The position numbers and the translations under genes were made by a program. Source: an uncultured Bacteroidales bacterium (GTDB lineage Bacteria; Bacteroidota; Bacteroidia; Bacteroidales; P3). Taken from it: a DNA stretch of 64,000 nt. Shown piece after piece: positions 1 through 9,870 of the stretch (its first letter is position 1; the number at the start of each line of letters is the position of its first letter). The stretch lies in contig CASEWE010000001.1 in assembly GCA_949291555.1 (NCBI GenBank), positions 186,001 to 250,000 of the forward strand. Reading direction: 5' to 3'. The notes beneath the pieces were generated by a model, which had not been told where the DNA came from, did not search any database, and saw nothing but the letters and a program-made list of their open reading frames with translations.

Positions 1-2962
1 AGCGGGCCACCGGACGGGTGTTGAGCACGCTCAAGCTGTCGATGTAGAGGATGTGGTTGAATTCCGGAGCCACTTCGCCATCGTCGGTCTTCTTGCCCCT
101 TGCCATAAGCAAGAGGGTGATCTTGCCTTCAACGTCCGAAAGGTCTTTCTGGATCCACGTTTCTCCGCCTATCGAAGGCAGGGACTTGAAATCCATCCAA
201 ACCAAGCTGTCTTCCAAACGGAAGGTATTCCCGCCATCGGTCGAAATCATCAAGGCGAACGCATAGGAAGAGTCGGTTTCGGCAACGGTTTCGAACACGC
301 CCTGGTCGGTCATGTTGCCGAAAGCCATCTTCATGCGCAAAACAGTCCCGCCCTGGCCGTTAAGGCCGAAGAGGGGCGCTTGCGCCACCTGCCAGTTGTC
401 GAAGTTGTTCATCTTGAACGTCAACGCCCCGTTGGAACCTTCTTCCGGCTTGGGATAACGGTTGGTCTTCCAGTCGTAGGCAATGTCATCGCCATAGAAG
501 TAGTCCAAAAGGCCCGTGCTGAAAGTTTCGGGCAGGTCTTTCTGGTCGATGGCCCTCAGGGAACTCCAGCCATCGGGCATGTCGACCAAGGTATCGGTAG
601 GACTCCACGAATAGGTATACACATCGAAATTGTCGAAGTCTTCAATGAAGCTGGGGTTGTAGCCCGAAGTGAATGTCCCGGTCGAAGACCATTCGCTGTT
701 CAAGCCCGCCCCGCACACAGCGCGGACTTGCACGCCGTATACTTTCTGGCTCGAAAGGCCCGAAAGCGTGTAAGGGGCCTCGTTGGCTACAAGCGGCGCG
801 CTCCAGGAGTCGAATTCGCCTTCTCCCGTCCGCAAGGCATACCGCAGGTTCCACTGGGTTTCCCCGCTCAGGGAGGCGCTCCAGTTCACAATGGCCGTGT
901 CGCCGTAGGCCTGGCTCAAATAGGGCGTGCCGGGAACATCGCACAAAGCCAAGGCGGTAAGTTCGAGGCGGGAGAACCTCAACTCGCTCGCCGAGGTGTT
1001 GTAGGAAACGTAACGGATGCGCACCAAGGCCTGTTCGGCTCCGATGTAACCCCGGATGGGCACTTCGCCAAGGGAAGAAGAGGTGCTGTTCATGGTAAGC
1101 GCATGGATTTTGCCGTAGCTCGAGCCGTTGTCGGCGCTCACTTCCACCACGATCGAGTCGTTCGGGCCCAAATCGAAATAGAAGTCGGAGAAACTCATGC
1201 TGGTCGAAAGAAGCACGTAAGCGTCATCGGGGAAATCCATGGGCGGGAAAGCCAGGATGGCTTCGCGGCGGGCGCCCTCAGCGCTAGCTTCCATCTCGGC
1301 ATAAACGTAGGAATCGCTCCGGCCCCGGTAAACCACAAATCCTTCCGTGCCGGTCCAGCCGTAAGGCGCTTGCCCGTCTTGCATCTGGTCGAATTTGAGT
1401 TCGAACGGTATCTTGGCCTCGGTAATGGTTTCTTCCGGGGTGAACGTGGAAGAATACCCGCCGTCCGCGCTCTTGCTGAAAGCCCCGAAGTAGTACACGG
1501 TATTGTCGGTCAGCGCTACATCGCACGAGATATTGCTGGAAGCCGGACCCGCGTACAAGACAATGCCGCCGAAAGAACCGTCGGCTTTCTTGATGGTGTC
1601 GCCCGCCCCCGCGTCATCGGCCGGCGTGCCGAAATCGCCTTTGAAAAGGGGCACATTATACCGGCTTACGCCTTCTACCGTGGTCATGGCGATCAGGATG
1701 TCCTCGTTCTTTTCATTGGCTTCGGCCGAAAAAACCAGGTTTTCCAAGGATTGCGAAGTCAGCTCGAGGCTTGCCGGAGGATTGGTCCGGGTCGTGGCCG
1801 AATCGGTGAAGAGGTCGCTGTAGGCAACATTGGTACACTTGTAGTTGAAAACATATACCGCGTAGTAGTACTTCGTGTTGCCGTTCAAGACTTCCTCGCT
1901 GTTGGGGTCGGGATGCGAAACGGTGAAAGTGGTCTGCTCGTCGTCCACCCAATCCAAGCCGAAGCGGTCGTCTATGTCTTCCCGCAAAAGGACGGTAGCG
2001 CCCAAGGCCTGCCCGCCTTCAAAATATTCGCCCGAAATTTCCCCTTCGATGGGGTTTTCCGATGCCAGCACCAGAACGGCCTCGCCGGTTCCTTCCTTGC
2101 TCAGGGTCACCTGCATGTCGATCTTGTCGGTATAGGTAGTGAAGGCGATGCTTTCTACCGTCCGGGTGGGTTTTTCGCAGGCGGGCGGCAGCGTGAAGGT
2201 ATATTTCAGGCCTTCCTTGAAAGTGGTACCTACGGTTGTCCACGAATATATCATGGTGGATGCGTAGCTGGTCTCGTTCCAGGAACTGCCCTCAACTCTG
2301 CGGAAATGAACCGTGTTCATGTCGCGCAAGCCGATCGCCCAGTTGCTTTCCATCTCTTCGGTAATGGTGAACGCATCGAAAACGAACTCGATCCGGTTGT
2401 CTTCCTCGTATAATTTAATCTGGTAGTTGAACACGGTATCCCCGCCGATCGCATCTTCGAAATAGGCCATGTTGGAGAAATCCACGGTCAATACACGCTG
2501 GCCGTCGGTGCCTTCCACCTTGTAGGCCACATCGCCGTCCCAAACGTCTTCATAAGCCACTCCGATACGGGGGCAGCCCATCTGGGGCAATTGATAGTTA
2601 GTCAACACGGGCAAGGTCACCGTGCCATCGGGATTGTTGCCCAAGACAATGTAGCCCAAGCCCGAAACGATGAAGTGGTCGTACTTCACGCCGGCAAAAG
2701 TGAAATCGAAGCCCATGTCGATGCCGGCCATGGAAAAAGCCGCATCTTCCTCGTGGTACTTGTTCCCAAGGGTGTTGAAGAAATAGAAGCCGAAGTCTTC
2801 CGTGCCGGCCACGGTATCGGTGGGCAATACGGTCCCGCCCGAAAGGGGCGTGTACGTCCCGCCGGTGGTATCGGCCTCGAAGCCGTAGAATTCCACGCCT
2901 TGCGCCCTGCCCCAACCGATAAAGGCCGCGCACAGCAGGATTGCTGCAAATAATTTTTTCAT
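1..2962 (-). CDS. Large secreted surface protein with FN3 and jelly-roll modules (C-terminus outside window)
   Basis: The minus-strand frame is open from an ATG at 2962 to the window edge, giving 987 residues without a stop. It starts with a signal peptide (MKKLFAAILLCAAFIGWGRAQ). A fibronectin type III domain lies at about residues 676-764. Two segments of the 'acidic/aromatic ... P-x-GW' type (about 519 and 768) open jelly-roll modules like those of cleaved-adhesin or MAM-like repeats in Bacteroidota surface proteins. The rest is Thr/Asp/Gly-rich beta material. Family knowledge suggests an exported, probably T9SS-dependent adhesin-like protein. The sorting domain itself would lie outside the window, so that part is inference. 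It is the last gene of a minus-strand series that also contains the genes at 3097 and 4960. Confidence 0.85.
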   Translation of the reverse strand, partial: MKKLFAAILLCAAFIGWGRAQGVEFYGFEADTTGGTYTPLSGGTVLPTDTVAGTEDFGFYFFNTLGNKYHEEDAAFSMAGIDMGFDFTFAGVKYDHFIVSGLGYIVLGNNPDGTVTLPVLTNYQLPQMGCPRIGVAYEDVWDGDVAYKVEGTDGQRVLTVDFSNMAYFEDAIGGDTVFNYQIKLYEEDNRIEFVFDAFTITEEMESNWAIGLRDMNTVHFRRVEGSSWNETSYASTMIYSWTTVGTTFKEGLKYTFTLPPACEKPTRTVESIAFTTYTDKIDMQVTLSKEGTGEAVLVLASENPIEGEISGEYFEGGQALGATVLLREDIDDRFGLDWVDDEQTTFTVSHPDPNSEEVLNGNTKYYYAVYVFNYKCTNVAYSDLFTDSATTRTNPPASLELTSQSLENLVFSAEANEKNEDILIAMTTVEGVSRYNVPLFKGDFGTPADDAGAGDTIKKADGSFGGIVLYAGPASSNISCDVALTDNTVYYFGAFSKSADGGYSSTFTPEETITEAKIPFELKFDQMQDGQAPYGWTGTEGFVVYRGRSDSYVYAEMEASAEGARREAILAFPPMDFPDDAYVLLSTSMSFSDFYFDLGPNDSIVVEVSADNGSSYGKIHALTMNSTSSSLGEVPIRGYIGAEQALVRIRYVSYNTSASELRFSRLELTALALCDVPGTPYLSQAYGDTAIVNWSASLSGETQWNLRYALRTGEGEFDSWSAPLVANEAPYTLSGLSSQKVYGVQVRAVCGAGLNSEWSSTGTFTSGYNPSFIEDFDNFDVYTYSWSPTDTLVDMPDGWSSLRAIDQKDLPETFSTGLLDYFYGDDIAYDWKTNRYPKPEEGSNGALTFKMNNFDNWQVAQAPLFGLNGQGGTVLRMKMAFGNMTDQGVFETVAETDSSYAFALMISTDGGNTFRLEDSLVWMDFKSLPSIGGETWIQKDLSDVEGKITLLLMARGKKTDDGEVAPEFNHILYIDSLSVLNTRPVAR

Positions 2963-3096
2963 GATTCTTTGTTTTTGGTTGACTTTTTCATTCCGCGGCA
3001 ACCGTCTGGCGCTTGCCGCCTCGCAGGATTCATCCCGGGCCGGCTTTGCGCTTCAAAGCAGGCAAGGCCGGCCAAGGAAAAATCCCCTGTGTTCCC

Positions 3097-4797
3097 TTAG
3101 CGGAGAACCACTTTGGCGTAGTCCGTGCCCGCCGGCGTTACCATGCGCAGCAGGTAAACGCCCGGCGCGATGCCGGCAGGACGGTTCCATTCAATCACGT
3201 TCGTGCCTTCCACTTGGCCTTGATAAACATCGGCCACTTCCTGGCCGCTGATGGAAAGCAGCGAAAGTTCCACGTTCTGCCGGTTCGGAACCTGGAACGA
3301 GACGCGCATGTGGTCGGCCACGGGGTTGGGGTAAACTTCCAAGGAAGCATTCAAGCGCTGAACCTTATAGTTGGCTACCGAGCCGCCCATGCTGCCGTCC
3401 AAGCGGATGTTCTGGCTCCAGAGGTTGGTTTCGGCCACGGTGCCGACGCCGAAATCACGGCAGTCTTCCCAGATGAACACCCATTGGTCGTTGACGTAGG
3501 GCAAGCAGCGCAAGTCGTATTTCACGCTTTCCACAGTGCAGAGCTCCTTGATGGAGTCTTCCCAGACAAAATCGCCTTCCGGGCCGATAACGGCCGTGCG
3601 GATCACGATGGGGTCGTTGGCCGCAATGTCTTCCTGCTTCATCCAGCCGAAAACCGCCGTGCCGCGCGGGCCGGCCGCCACCGCCTGGTAACCTACGCTC
3701 CCCACCATTTCCGTGTCGTACGGATCGGCCAATTCCAAGCCTTCCGGATCCCACATGAGCTCGCCGTCCAAGCTTATCTTCTGGCAAGCCACCCGGCGGG
3801 CGTAGCTCTGTCCGGGAATGGCCTCGTCGAATACGGCGTAGATGCACTCCGCTTCTTCATCGAAAGCCAGTTTCGGTGCGTAACCCCAGAAATCGCCGTA
3901 GGCCAAGCGAAGGCCCTTGTCGGCATCGGCAAAGGCATGGCTGCCATCGGGCAGGACATAGGCAATCTGGGTATAGTGTTCATCTCCTTCAAAGCCGTAC
4001 CAGCCAGCCACGATACCGCCGTTGGCCGGAATCACTTCCAAGTAGGTCCAAGCCGGGATCTGGGGGTTGAGCTCGCCACTGAACACCGTGGTCGGCTGGG
4101 CCCAGATATCGTTCCCGTCGAAGTCGAGCTTGCGGGCCATCAGGCCGCTCGACTGCCAGAAAAGAATGAATTCGTTGTCGCCGGCATTCACCACGTAGGG
4201 ATAAGCGCCCGCGCCCATGCGCTTGCCTTCGCCCCAGAGCACTTCCCCGTCGGGAGATACCTTCTGGAGAATGATTTCATCGGCCATCCAGGCGAAGATG
4301 TAGCTGCCGTCGTCGAGCTGGGTCAGCTTCAGGGCCGCGTTGAAGTCGCCCGAGGGAATGGCGCCCCCGTGCAAGTCCACGCCTTCCTTACCCCAGAGGA
4401 ACTCGCCTTCCTTGTTGATTTTGAAAGCGGTATAGGATTCTATATCGTCCATCTGCAGTTTGGTGTTCTGCACGCCGATTACGGCATTGCCATCGCGGTC
4501 AACCAGCAAGTGGCTCATGGTCTTGGTCCAGGTAAGGGTCGGTTCGCGGCAGATTTCCACCGGCTCGTCCCATACCGGGTTCCCGTCCTTGTCGAAATAA
4601 TAGAGGAAAGGAACAATCGGGCCATCGGGCCTGTCGAGGAAGAGGTAGAAGCTCCCGTCGGGAAGCATGCCCACTTCGGAGGTGTAGAAAGTGGTTTCCA
4701 CCAATCGCTTGTTTTCGGTCGGGCTGCTGGGCCACCCTTGCGCGTAGACGCTGTATCCGAAGAACAACGCCACCAAGAAAAAGAATGCTTTTTTCAT
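3097..4797 (-). CDS. T9SS type A sorting domain-containing secreted protein
   Basis: A 566-residue protein with an N-terminal signal peptide ending near VYAQ (residues 1-19). The long middle is rich in Trp/Asp/Gly motifs such as WDEPVEI, FAWMADE and FGWMKQED, resembling a repetitive beta-propeller-like fold, but no catalytic motif is recognised. The last ~83 residues (from about 484) are a textbook T9SS type A domain: SLEVYPNPVADHM, then ELSLLSISGQEV, then GVYLLRMV and a basic end. The protein is therefore exported by Sec, moved across the outer membrane by the Por system, and the tail removed. It lies 163 bp downstream of the lipoprotein gene and 134 bp upstream of the FN3 protein gene, all on the same strand. 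Function beyond secretion is unknown. Confidence 0.9.
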   Translation of the reverse strand: MKKAFFFLVALFFGYSVYAQGWPSSPTENKRLVETTFYTSEVGMLPDGSFYLFLDRPDGPIVPFLYYFDKDGNPVWDEPVEICREPTLTWTKTMSHLLVDRDGNAVIGVQNTKLQMDDIESYTAFKINKEGEFLWGKEGVDLHGGAIPSGDFNAALKLTQLDDGSYIFAWMADEIILQKVSPDGEVLWGEGKRMGAGAYPYVVNAGDNEFILFWQSSGLMARKLDFDGNDIWAQPTTVFSGELNPQIPAWTYLEVIPANGGIVAGWYGFEGDEHYTQIAYVLPDGSHAFADADKGLRLAYGDFWGYAPKLAFDEEAECIYAVFDEAIPGQSYARRVACQKISLDGELMWDPEGLELADPYDTEMVGSVGYQAVAAGPRGTAVFGWMKQEDIAANDPIVIRTAVIGPEGDFVWEDSIKELCTVESVKYDLRCLPYVNDQWVFIWEDCRDFGVGTVAETNLWSQNIRLDGSMGGSVANYKVQRLNASLEVYPNPVADHMRVSFQVPNRQNVELSLLSISGQEVADVYQGQVEGTNVIEWNRPAGIAPGVYLLRMVTPAGTDYAKVVLR

Positions 4798-4959
4798 AAT
4801 TCCAGGTTTTTGGTTTTATTGATTCGTACTTTGGTTTTTATTGTTTTTCCGTGTTCCTATAGATTTCCTTTTTCAACCTTTTCGCTTTTGCTGTTCCTTT
4901 CCGGCTTCCTTCCCCGCTTGCTTGCCGTCACCGCCCGGCATCGCGCCTGCTCCTGCTTT

Positions 4960-5415
4960 TCAGTTCCGGGCCTTGGTTTTCCCGGATTCAAGCTTCACTC
5001 CTTCCGGCTTTTCTTCTTCCCGCAATTGGAAGGGTTTGTCGCCCAGCGGGAAGAACCCGTTCTTGAAAGCCACTTTCCCTTGCGCGCCAAAGGCTTCCAT
5101 GTCGAACCGGTTCCCGGTAACGGCCCGGAAAGACGAGGCACCGCCCGCCGGCCGGCCATCCGGCATGGGGCCCGCCGGTTTGGAAACCGCTTCTCCCGTA
5201 GACCCTGCCGCGGCCCCGGTATCGCGCAAGGATTGCTCCTTAGCTGCTTCCTGGCTTCCTAAGACAGCCTCGTCGCGAGCCGGGTCGTCCGCGCCTTGAA
5301 TAGCGGAAACGGTTCCGCTTTCCATCGGTTTGGAAAGGCAGGAAAAGAACAACAAGGAACTTCCGCCCAAGCAAAGGCCTCTTTTCAACTTTCGAAAACC
5401 GTATTTTTTGTTCAT
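4960..5415 (-). CDS. Small putative lipoprotein, function unknown
   Basis: 151 residues from ATG 5415. This start is chosen over upstream codons in the same frame because it puts a lipoprotein signal at the N-terminus: basic n-region (MNKKYGFRKLKRG), hydrophobic core and lipobox LLFFSC with Cys26. The body is low-complexity (Ala/Gly/Pro/Glu) and ends Lys/Glu-rich; no domain is recognised. It is first in a possible transcription unit with the two larger secreted-protein genes downstream. A CTACGGCA doublet lies 268-307 bp upstream of the start. The long leader and weak composition leave some doubt that it is translated. Confidence 0.55.
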   Translation of the reverse strand: MNKKYGFRKLKRGLCLGGSSLLFFSCLSKPMESGTVSAIQGADDPARDEAVLGSQEAAKEQSLRDTGAAAGSTGEAVSKPAGPMPDGRPAGGASSFRAVTGNRFDMEAFGAQGKVAFKNGFFPLGDKPFQLREEEKPEGVKLESGKTKARN

Positions 5416-5682
5416 TTCCCTTTTTTTCAAAAACTCCGCAATTCCCCGACGCGCTGCCCGCTTTGGAAACGGGCCCGTTCCAAAACCGGCCCGGTGGAGA
5501 ATGCCCGCGTGTGCATGGATGGAATCCGGCCCCCTCTGCCGCCCCCTGGAATCTTCAACCGGACTCCATCCCGTCACACATCCAACCAAAACCATGTTTG
5601 CCCGATTCCCGTTGCCGGGATTTTCGAGCAAGGCAATGATAATTTCTTTCGAGAAAAGCAAGAAAAAAATCGGGCTACTCCG

Positions 5683-5722
5683 CTACGGCAAGAGGAAAAT
5701 CATGCGTTTTTTTTCTACGGCA
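5683..5722 (-). promoter_or_regulatory. CTACGGCA doublet upstream of lipoprotein/T9SS genes (32-bp spacing)
   Basis: Two exact CTACGGCA octamers (plus-strand reading) at 5683-5690 and 5715-5722 lie in the 534-bp gene-free stretch between the lipoprotein start (5415) and the end of the TPR regulator gene (5950). The start-to-start spacing is 32 bp, about three helical turns. The same doublet occurs upstream of the Omp28-like gene and the split repeat protein. I read it as a candidate activator or regulator binding site. Nothing else convincing is seen in this gap. Confidence 0.5.
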
Positions 5723-5949
5723 TTTTTTGCAAAAGCTTTTTAAAGAGCCGATTGAAATTCCTTTTCGTTACGTTTTCCACGAAACTTAAGAAGCCTTTCC
5801 GAAGGAGGAACAAGGAAGAAAAAAATTTAAAGCCCGCATGCCGGGGCGGACGAAAGCAGGCGGCCGGGGATTTTGCCGGGAAATCCCGCCGGACAGAAGT
5901 CCGTGCAAGCGCATGATGCCCCATTTGCCTTGCCGGGATTCGGCCCTTG

Positions 5950-7755
5950 TCAGAATTTGGCGAAGAATTCAATCAGGTTGATGTCCGGATCGAGGTTCAT
6001 CTTCTTGCGGAGCCGGTTCCGGGCCGATTCCACGCTGCGGACTTCGGTAAAGGTGATGGAGGCGATTTCTTTCGAGGAAAGGCCTAATTTGAGGAAAGAG
6101 CAAAGCCGCATGTCCTTGTAGGTGAGCTCCGGATAGGCCTCCGAAAGGTTCTTGTAGAAAGATTGGTGCACTTGCTCGAAATAATACTTGAACTCCTCGT
6201 AAGTCCCTTCGTTGCCTTGGTTGCGCAGTTTGACGATGATTTCGCGGATATGGGCTTTCTTGGCCGTATCCTTGGGATTGAGCTCCAAGAGGAGCTTCTG
6301 CAATTCCCGGGTTATGTCGGAAATGTACTCGTTGTTCTTCACAAGGTGCAGCACTTTGGCTGTCAATTCCCGGTTTTTCAATTCCAATGTGTCTTCCAGC
6401 TCCTTTTCCCGCAAATCCATCATGCGCTTTTCGCGTTCGTGCAGGTCTTTCTGCTGGCGGGAAATCTCCTCGTTCTTCTTCCGCAGCTTCTTCTGGCTCC
6501 GGTAATGATAGAACAGCACGAAGATGACCACCACGAAAACCACCAGGACGACCACCAAGCCAAGCTCCCGCTTTTGTGTCTGGAGCTTCTCGATCTGCAT
6601 CTTCTGCAAGGCGATATCCTTGTTCTGGTTGTCTTGCTCGATGGCGTTGGCCGCCTCGATGCTCTCTATGCGCATGCGGTTGTCGAGCTGGGCCAGGGAA
6701 TCCTGCATGTCGACCAGCTTTTCCAGGATGGTACAGGCCGTGCGGTAGTGCTCATGCGCCTTGTTCCAATCGTACAACGCCTGGAGCGAGAGGATTTGAG
6801 CGGCGGGATTCTGCAGCAAATCGGCCTTCTCCTTTGCCAACTCTATGTAATAGAGGGTCGAATCGGGCTTTTCTTCGCCGAACGACCGGGCCAAGGAGAG
6901 CCAGGAGTGGATCAGGTCGTAATTCCTCGATTTGCTCTCCTGGTAACGGATCACCTCGTGCATGAAGTTCCGGGCTATCTCTTTCTTTCCTTGCCGGTTG
7001 TAAACCACGGCCAAATTCTGCAGCAGCACATAATAAGAATCCGGATCCTCGGCCGGGTCGATCTGGGCCATGGCCTGGCTGAGGAAATAAGAGGTTCGTT
7101 CAAGATCGTCCTGGGTATAATACAAGGCCGACATGTTGTTGTAGGCGTTGACAAGGTTCTTCTTGTCGTCCAGCCGCCGGTAAACCGCCACGGCCGAATC
7201 GTAATAAGCCTTTGCCCGGTCGTAATAGCCTTGCTTGAAATAGACATTGGCGATATTGTTGAACACGTTTCCGCGCTGGCGGCTCTCCGAACCGGAAAAA
7301 TCCAGCACTTCGAAATAAAGGTTCATGGCCCGGGTCCACAACCCCATTTCCTCGTAGATGGCCCCTAACCCGATTTTCAGGCCTTGCCCTACCTCCCGGT
7401 CTTCCAGTCCGGCTTGCGAGATGTATTCCAAGGCATCGGAAAACAGGCGGGTGATTTGCACGTGCCTGCCTTTTTCCACCGAAGAATAACCTACGCGGTA
7501 AATCCATTCCAGCAGCACGGTATCGGGCATGCCCCCGGGCCGGGCCACATCGGCCTTCCACAGGGAATCGACTTTCCGGCCCGTGCGGAAATCGAAAACC
7601 GAATCCTGCTCGATCAATCTGCCGACCCGTTCCTGCAAATCTTTCCGCAAGGCTTCAAGCTGGTTGTCGGCAGCATGGGCATACCCCCCCCAATTACATA
7701 ATAATGAGAATGCTACAACAAAACCGTACCAGACATGAAAGCCGACCTTTGCCAT
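5950..7755 (-). CDS. Membrane-anchored TPR protein with C-terminal LuxR-like HTH (putative transcriptional regulator)
   Basis: 601 residues from ATG 7755, chosen because it begins a signal or anchor sequence (MAKVGFHVWYGFVVAFSLLC ... AHAAD); the upstream in-frame ATG would add a charged extension. Residues ~90-370 are tetratricopeptide-like helices (GNVFNNIANVYFKQGYYDRA, NAYNNMSALYYTQDDLERT). One strong transmembrane helix lies at ~398-418, then a coiled coil at ~420-490. The C-terminus (~540-595) is a helix-turn-helix with the pattern LCSFLKLGLSSKEIASIT ... SVESARNRLRKKM, as in the Bacteroidota TPR/HTH regulators. Predicted topology: periplasmic TPR sensor, cytoplasmic DNA-binding tail. It lies between two exported-protein units that both carry CTACGGCA doublets, which makes them plausible targets (inference). 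A terminator upstream at 7851-7902 suggests it has its own promoter. Confidence 0.88.
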   Translation of the reverse strand: MAKVGFHVWYGFVVAFSLLCNWGGYAHAADNQLEALRKDLQERVGRLIEQDSVFDFRTGRKVDSLWKADVARPGGMPDTVLLEWIYRVGYSSVEKGRHVQITRLFSDALEYISQAGLEDREVGQGLKIGLGAIYEEMGLWTRAMNLYFEVLDFSGSESRQRGNVFNNIANVYFKQGYYDRAKAYYDSAVAVYRRLDDKKNLVNAYNNMSALYYTQDDLERTSYFLSQAMAQIDPAEDPDSYYVLLQNLAVVYNRQGKKEIARNFMHEVIRYQESKSRNYDLIHSWLSLARSFGEEKPDSTLYYIELAKEKADLLQNPAAQILSLQALYDWNKAHEHYRTACTILEKLVDMQDSLAQLDNRMRIESIEAANAIEQDNQNKDIALQKMQIEKLQTQKRELGLVVVLVVFVVVIFVLFYHYRSQKKLRKKNEEISRQQKDLHEREKRMMDLREKELEDTLELKNRELTAKVLHLVKNNEYISDITRELQKLLLELNPKDTAKKAHIREIIVKLRNQGNEGTYEEFKYYFEQVHQSFYKNLSEAYPELTYKDMRLCSFLKLGLSSKEIASITFTEVRSVESARNRLRKKMNLDPDINLIEFFAKF

Positions 7756-7850
7756 ACGGCTGGCAAATATACGAAAGTCCTTTTGTTTTCCGCTCCGCCC
7801 TGCCGCCCAGCCCCGGGGCACACGCAAGGAAGGGCCCGTGAAAAGAGGGC

Positions 7851-7902
7851 AAAAAAAGGCCTTGCCGCGAACCGGCCATCCAAGGCCAACGCCGGCAAGG
7901 CC
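7851..7902 (-). terminator. Rho-independent terminator after the Omp28-like gene
   Basis: On the minus strand, the arm at 7893-7902 pairs perfectly over 10 bp with 7858-7867 (GGCCTTGCCG) and is followed by seven T (plus-strand A7 at 7851-7857). It lies about 50 bp past the Omp28-like stop, separating that gene from the TPR regulator gene. Confidence 0.8.
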
Positions 7903-7954
7903 GCTATCTTTCCCGTGAAGAAAAGGCGGGGCTCTGCAGCTGCATTCCCGAAAC

Positions 7955-9673
7955 TCAGGGAAGGATCAGCTTGAACACCGAAGCGGAATTTTCATGAATC
8001 ACCCGCACGATGGCCAAGCCCGAGCGGGCCTGCGGCAAGCTTACCTGCACATCTCCCCGGACATTCATGGCTTGGTCGAAGAGGTATTTCCCGTCGATCC
8101 CGTAAACGCTTACCCGTTCTATGGGAAGCGAAGCGGGATTGAGAATCCGGAAACCATGCCCCTGGCGTGCAAGGGAAAGCTCCTTGCCGTTCCCTTGAGC
8201 CGCCTCTTCTGACGAGGCGTCTTCGCTCACCGCGATGACGATCCTTTCCAAGTTCCCGGTAACCGAATAGTTCTGCCCCAGCAGCTTGCCATCGGCCGCT
8301 TTCACTTTATACGTGCCCTTGTTCCCTTCCTGCCAGCCATCGAGCCAGAGGTCGGAAAATTCCAAGGCGTAAATGCCCGGTTCTTCAATAACCAACGTGT
8401 CGGCAACGGAAACGGGGCCCGGGCCGTCGAAAGGCCCTATCTGTTCCACCACCTGCCCGTCGGCATCACGCAAGGTGAAAACCGTCTCGTCGGGACATTG
8501 GTCGGTTTTCATCTCCAAATAGATTTCTTTCACGCTGCAGGCAATGGGCTCGGTAAAATCGTAGGAGACCGAAGAAGGAACCTCGACCGCTTTCCCGTTG
8601 ACCGACACCAATTGCAAGATGGCTTGGTTGGAGGCCTGGATAGGATAAGCCGGGACTTGGAGCGAGAAAATGCCGTCCGAATAAGGCGGAAGCAGGATAT
8701 TTTCAACCTTGACGGTCTGCGCCTGCCCGTTGATGTCTACCGAGAACTCCATTTCGCGTACCGTGTCGTTGAAATAGCTGCGGGCCGAGAAGGGGAAAAC
8801 GTTGAGCCCGTAACGCGACGAGCCCAAATCCCGGCTGCTGATTCCCACATGGACCGGATCGGCCAGATTGGAAATGGCCGGTTTGGCCGCGGTAACGTTC
8901 TGGACTTCGCGCCGGCCCTTGGTCACGAAAACCACCACTTCCACGTTTCGGATATCGAGCTCGGCCCCGCCGATGGTTTCGGGCAAGGTTTCCGTATAGG
9001 TTTTCTTGTAGACGGTTCCTTGCGTCATTTCCGTCAAAGGCTCTCCCCATTGCCCGGTGAGCAGGTCGCGCAAGACATGTTCGTGGAGGTAGCCGGCGGG
9101 CGCCTGGTTCTGGTATCCGCTGATATGGTTCTGGATAAGGGCCACATTGAGGTTGTGGGTTTCTCCCGCCACGGCTTGGGTATAGCAGTATTCCACCTCC
9201 ACGGTCAGTTCCCGGGTATCGGCATCGATCGAAGCCGAAGCGTAAAGGTTCACCGGCGCGTCCTCCTGCAAGGCCGCCTTCACGGTCTTTACCCAGTAGC
9301 CCCGGCTCATGTTCAAGGGCAGGTTTTCGCCCATGTAAGGATAGCGGTTTATAGCGCCGGCCGGATACCCGTCGACACCGCATTCAAGCACAAGGGAATC
9401 CCCGAACGGGGTTTTCAGGTCGGTTCCCGTTTCGGCATAAGGGCCGGCATGGATGGCAATGCTATGGAAGGCATGGCCGCAAACTTCTTTTATGCTGGCA
9501 ATGACGGCGGCCCCGTCGGGGCAGTTCCCGCAACCGGCGCCGGTAAACTCTTCCAGCAGCACGTTCCGTTTCTGCGGCTGCGTGGAAACCTGGGCCGAAA
9601 CCGGGGAGCAGAGCCCCGGAACGAAGAGTGCCGTCAAACCGGCGGCAAACATGAATCGGGCGATTTTTCTCAT
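7955..9673 (-). CDS. Omp28-related outer membrane protein with thioredoxin-like CxxC and T9SS-type tail
   Basis: 572 residues from ATG 9673, which starts a clear signal peptide (MRKIARFMFAAGLTALFVPG ... VSAQ). The N-terminal domain has the Omp28 signature RNVLLEEFTGAGCGNCPDG, where Cys48 and Cys51 sit as in a thioredoxin fold, followed by the HSIAIHAG and FGDSLV elements. The middle is a beta-sandwich. The C-terminus (~residue 500 on: FRILNPASLPIERVSVYGIDGKYLF ... VRVIHENSASVFKLILP) matches a T9SS type A sorting domain, though the 'YPNP' core is replaced by 'LNPAS'. The protein is likely surface-exposed or secreted. A CTACGGCA doublet lies 198-237 bp upstream and a strong terminator follows. 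Confidence 0.88.
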   Translation of the reverse strand: MRKIARFMFAAGLTALFVPGLCSPVSAQVSTQPQKRNVLLEEFTGAGCGNCPDGAAVIASIKEVCGHAFHSIAIHAGPYAETGTDLKTPFGDSLVLECGVDGYPAGAINRYPYMGENLPLNMSRGYWVKTVKAALQEDAPVNLYASASIDADTRELTVEVEYCYTQAVAGETHNLNVALIQNHISGYQNQAPAGYLHEHVLRDLLTGQWGEPLTEMTQGTVYKKTYTETLPETIGGAELDIRNVEVVVFVTKGRREVQNVTAAKPAISNLADPVHVGISSRDLGSSRYGLNVFPFSARSYFNDTVREMEFSVDINGQAQTVKVENILLPPYSDGIFSLQVPAYPIQASNQAILQLVSVNGKAVEVPSSVSYDFTEPIACSVKEIYLEMKTDQCPDETVFTLRDADGQVVEQIGPFDGPGPVSVADTLVIEEPGIYALEFSDLWLDGWQEGNKGTYKVKAADGKLLGQNYSVTGNLERIVIAVSEDASSEEAAQGNGKELSLARQGHGFRILNPASLPIERVSVYGIDGKYLFDQAMNVRGDVQVSLPQARSGLAIVRVIHENSASVFKLILP

Positions 9674-9870
9674 AAGGCGTTTATTTCTTTTCGTTTGATT
9701 GGCGTTTTCTAATCGGCATGCCACTTCGGTATTCATCATTCCGGCCTTCACTACCTCAGCGTTCATCGACTGTGATGCAGGCCTTCCGGACATTTCCCGC
9801 CATGCTCGGGAAAAGCGGAGTAAGATTACATTTTCTTTCCGGAAAACCGGCTTTGCCGGGAAAGGTATGG

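Noticed and set aside
53..2413. 786-residue open frame on the plus strand
   Set aside because: Mirror of the minus-strand FN3 protein. The minus frame has a signal peptide and recognisable domains; the plus frame has none.
3013..5262. 749-residue plus-strand frame across two minus genes
   Set aside because: Runs antisense through a T9SS protein gene and the lipoprotein gene. It is a by-product of high G+C codon usage.
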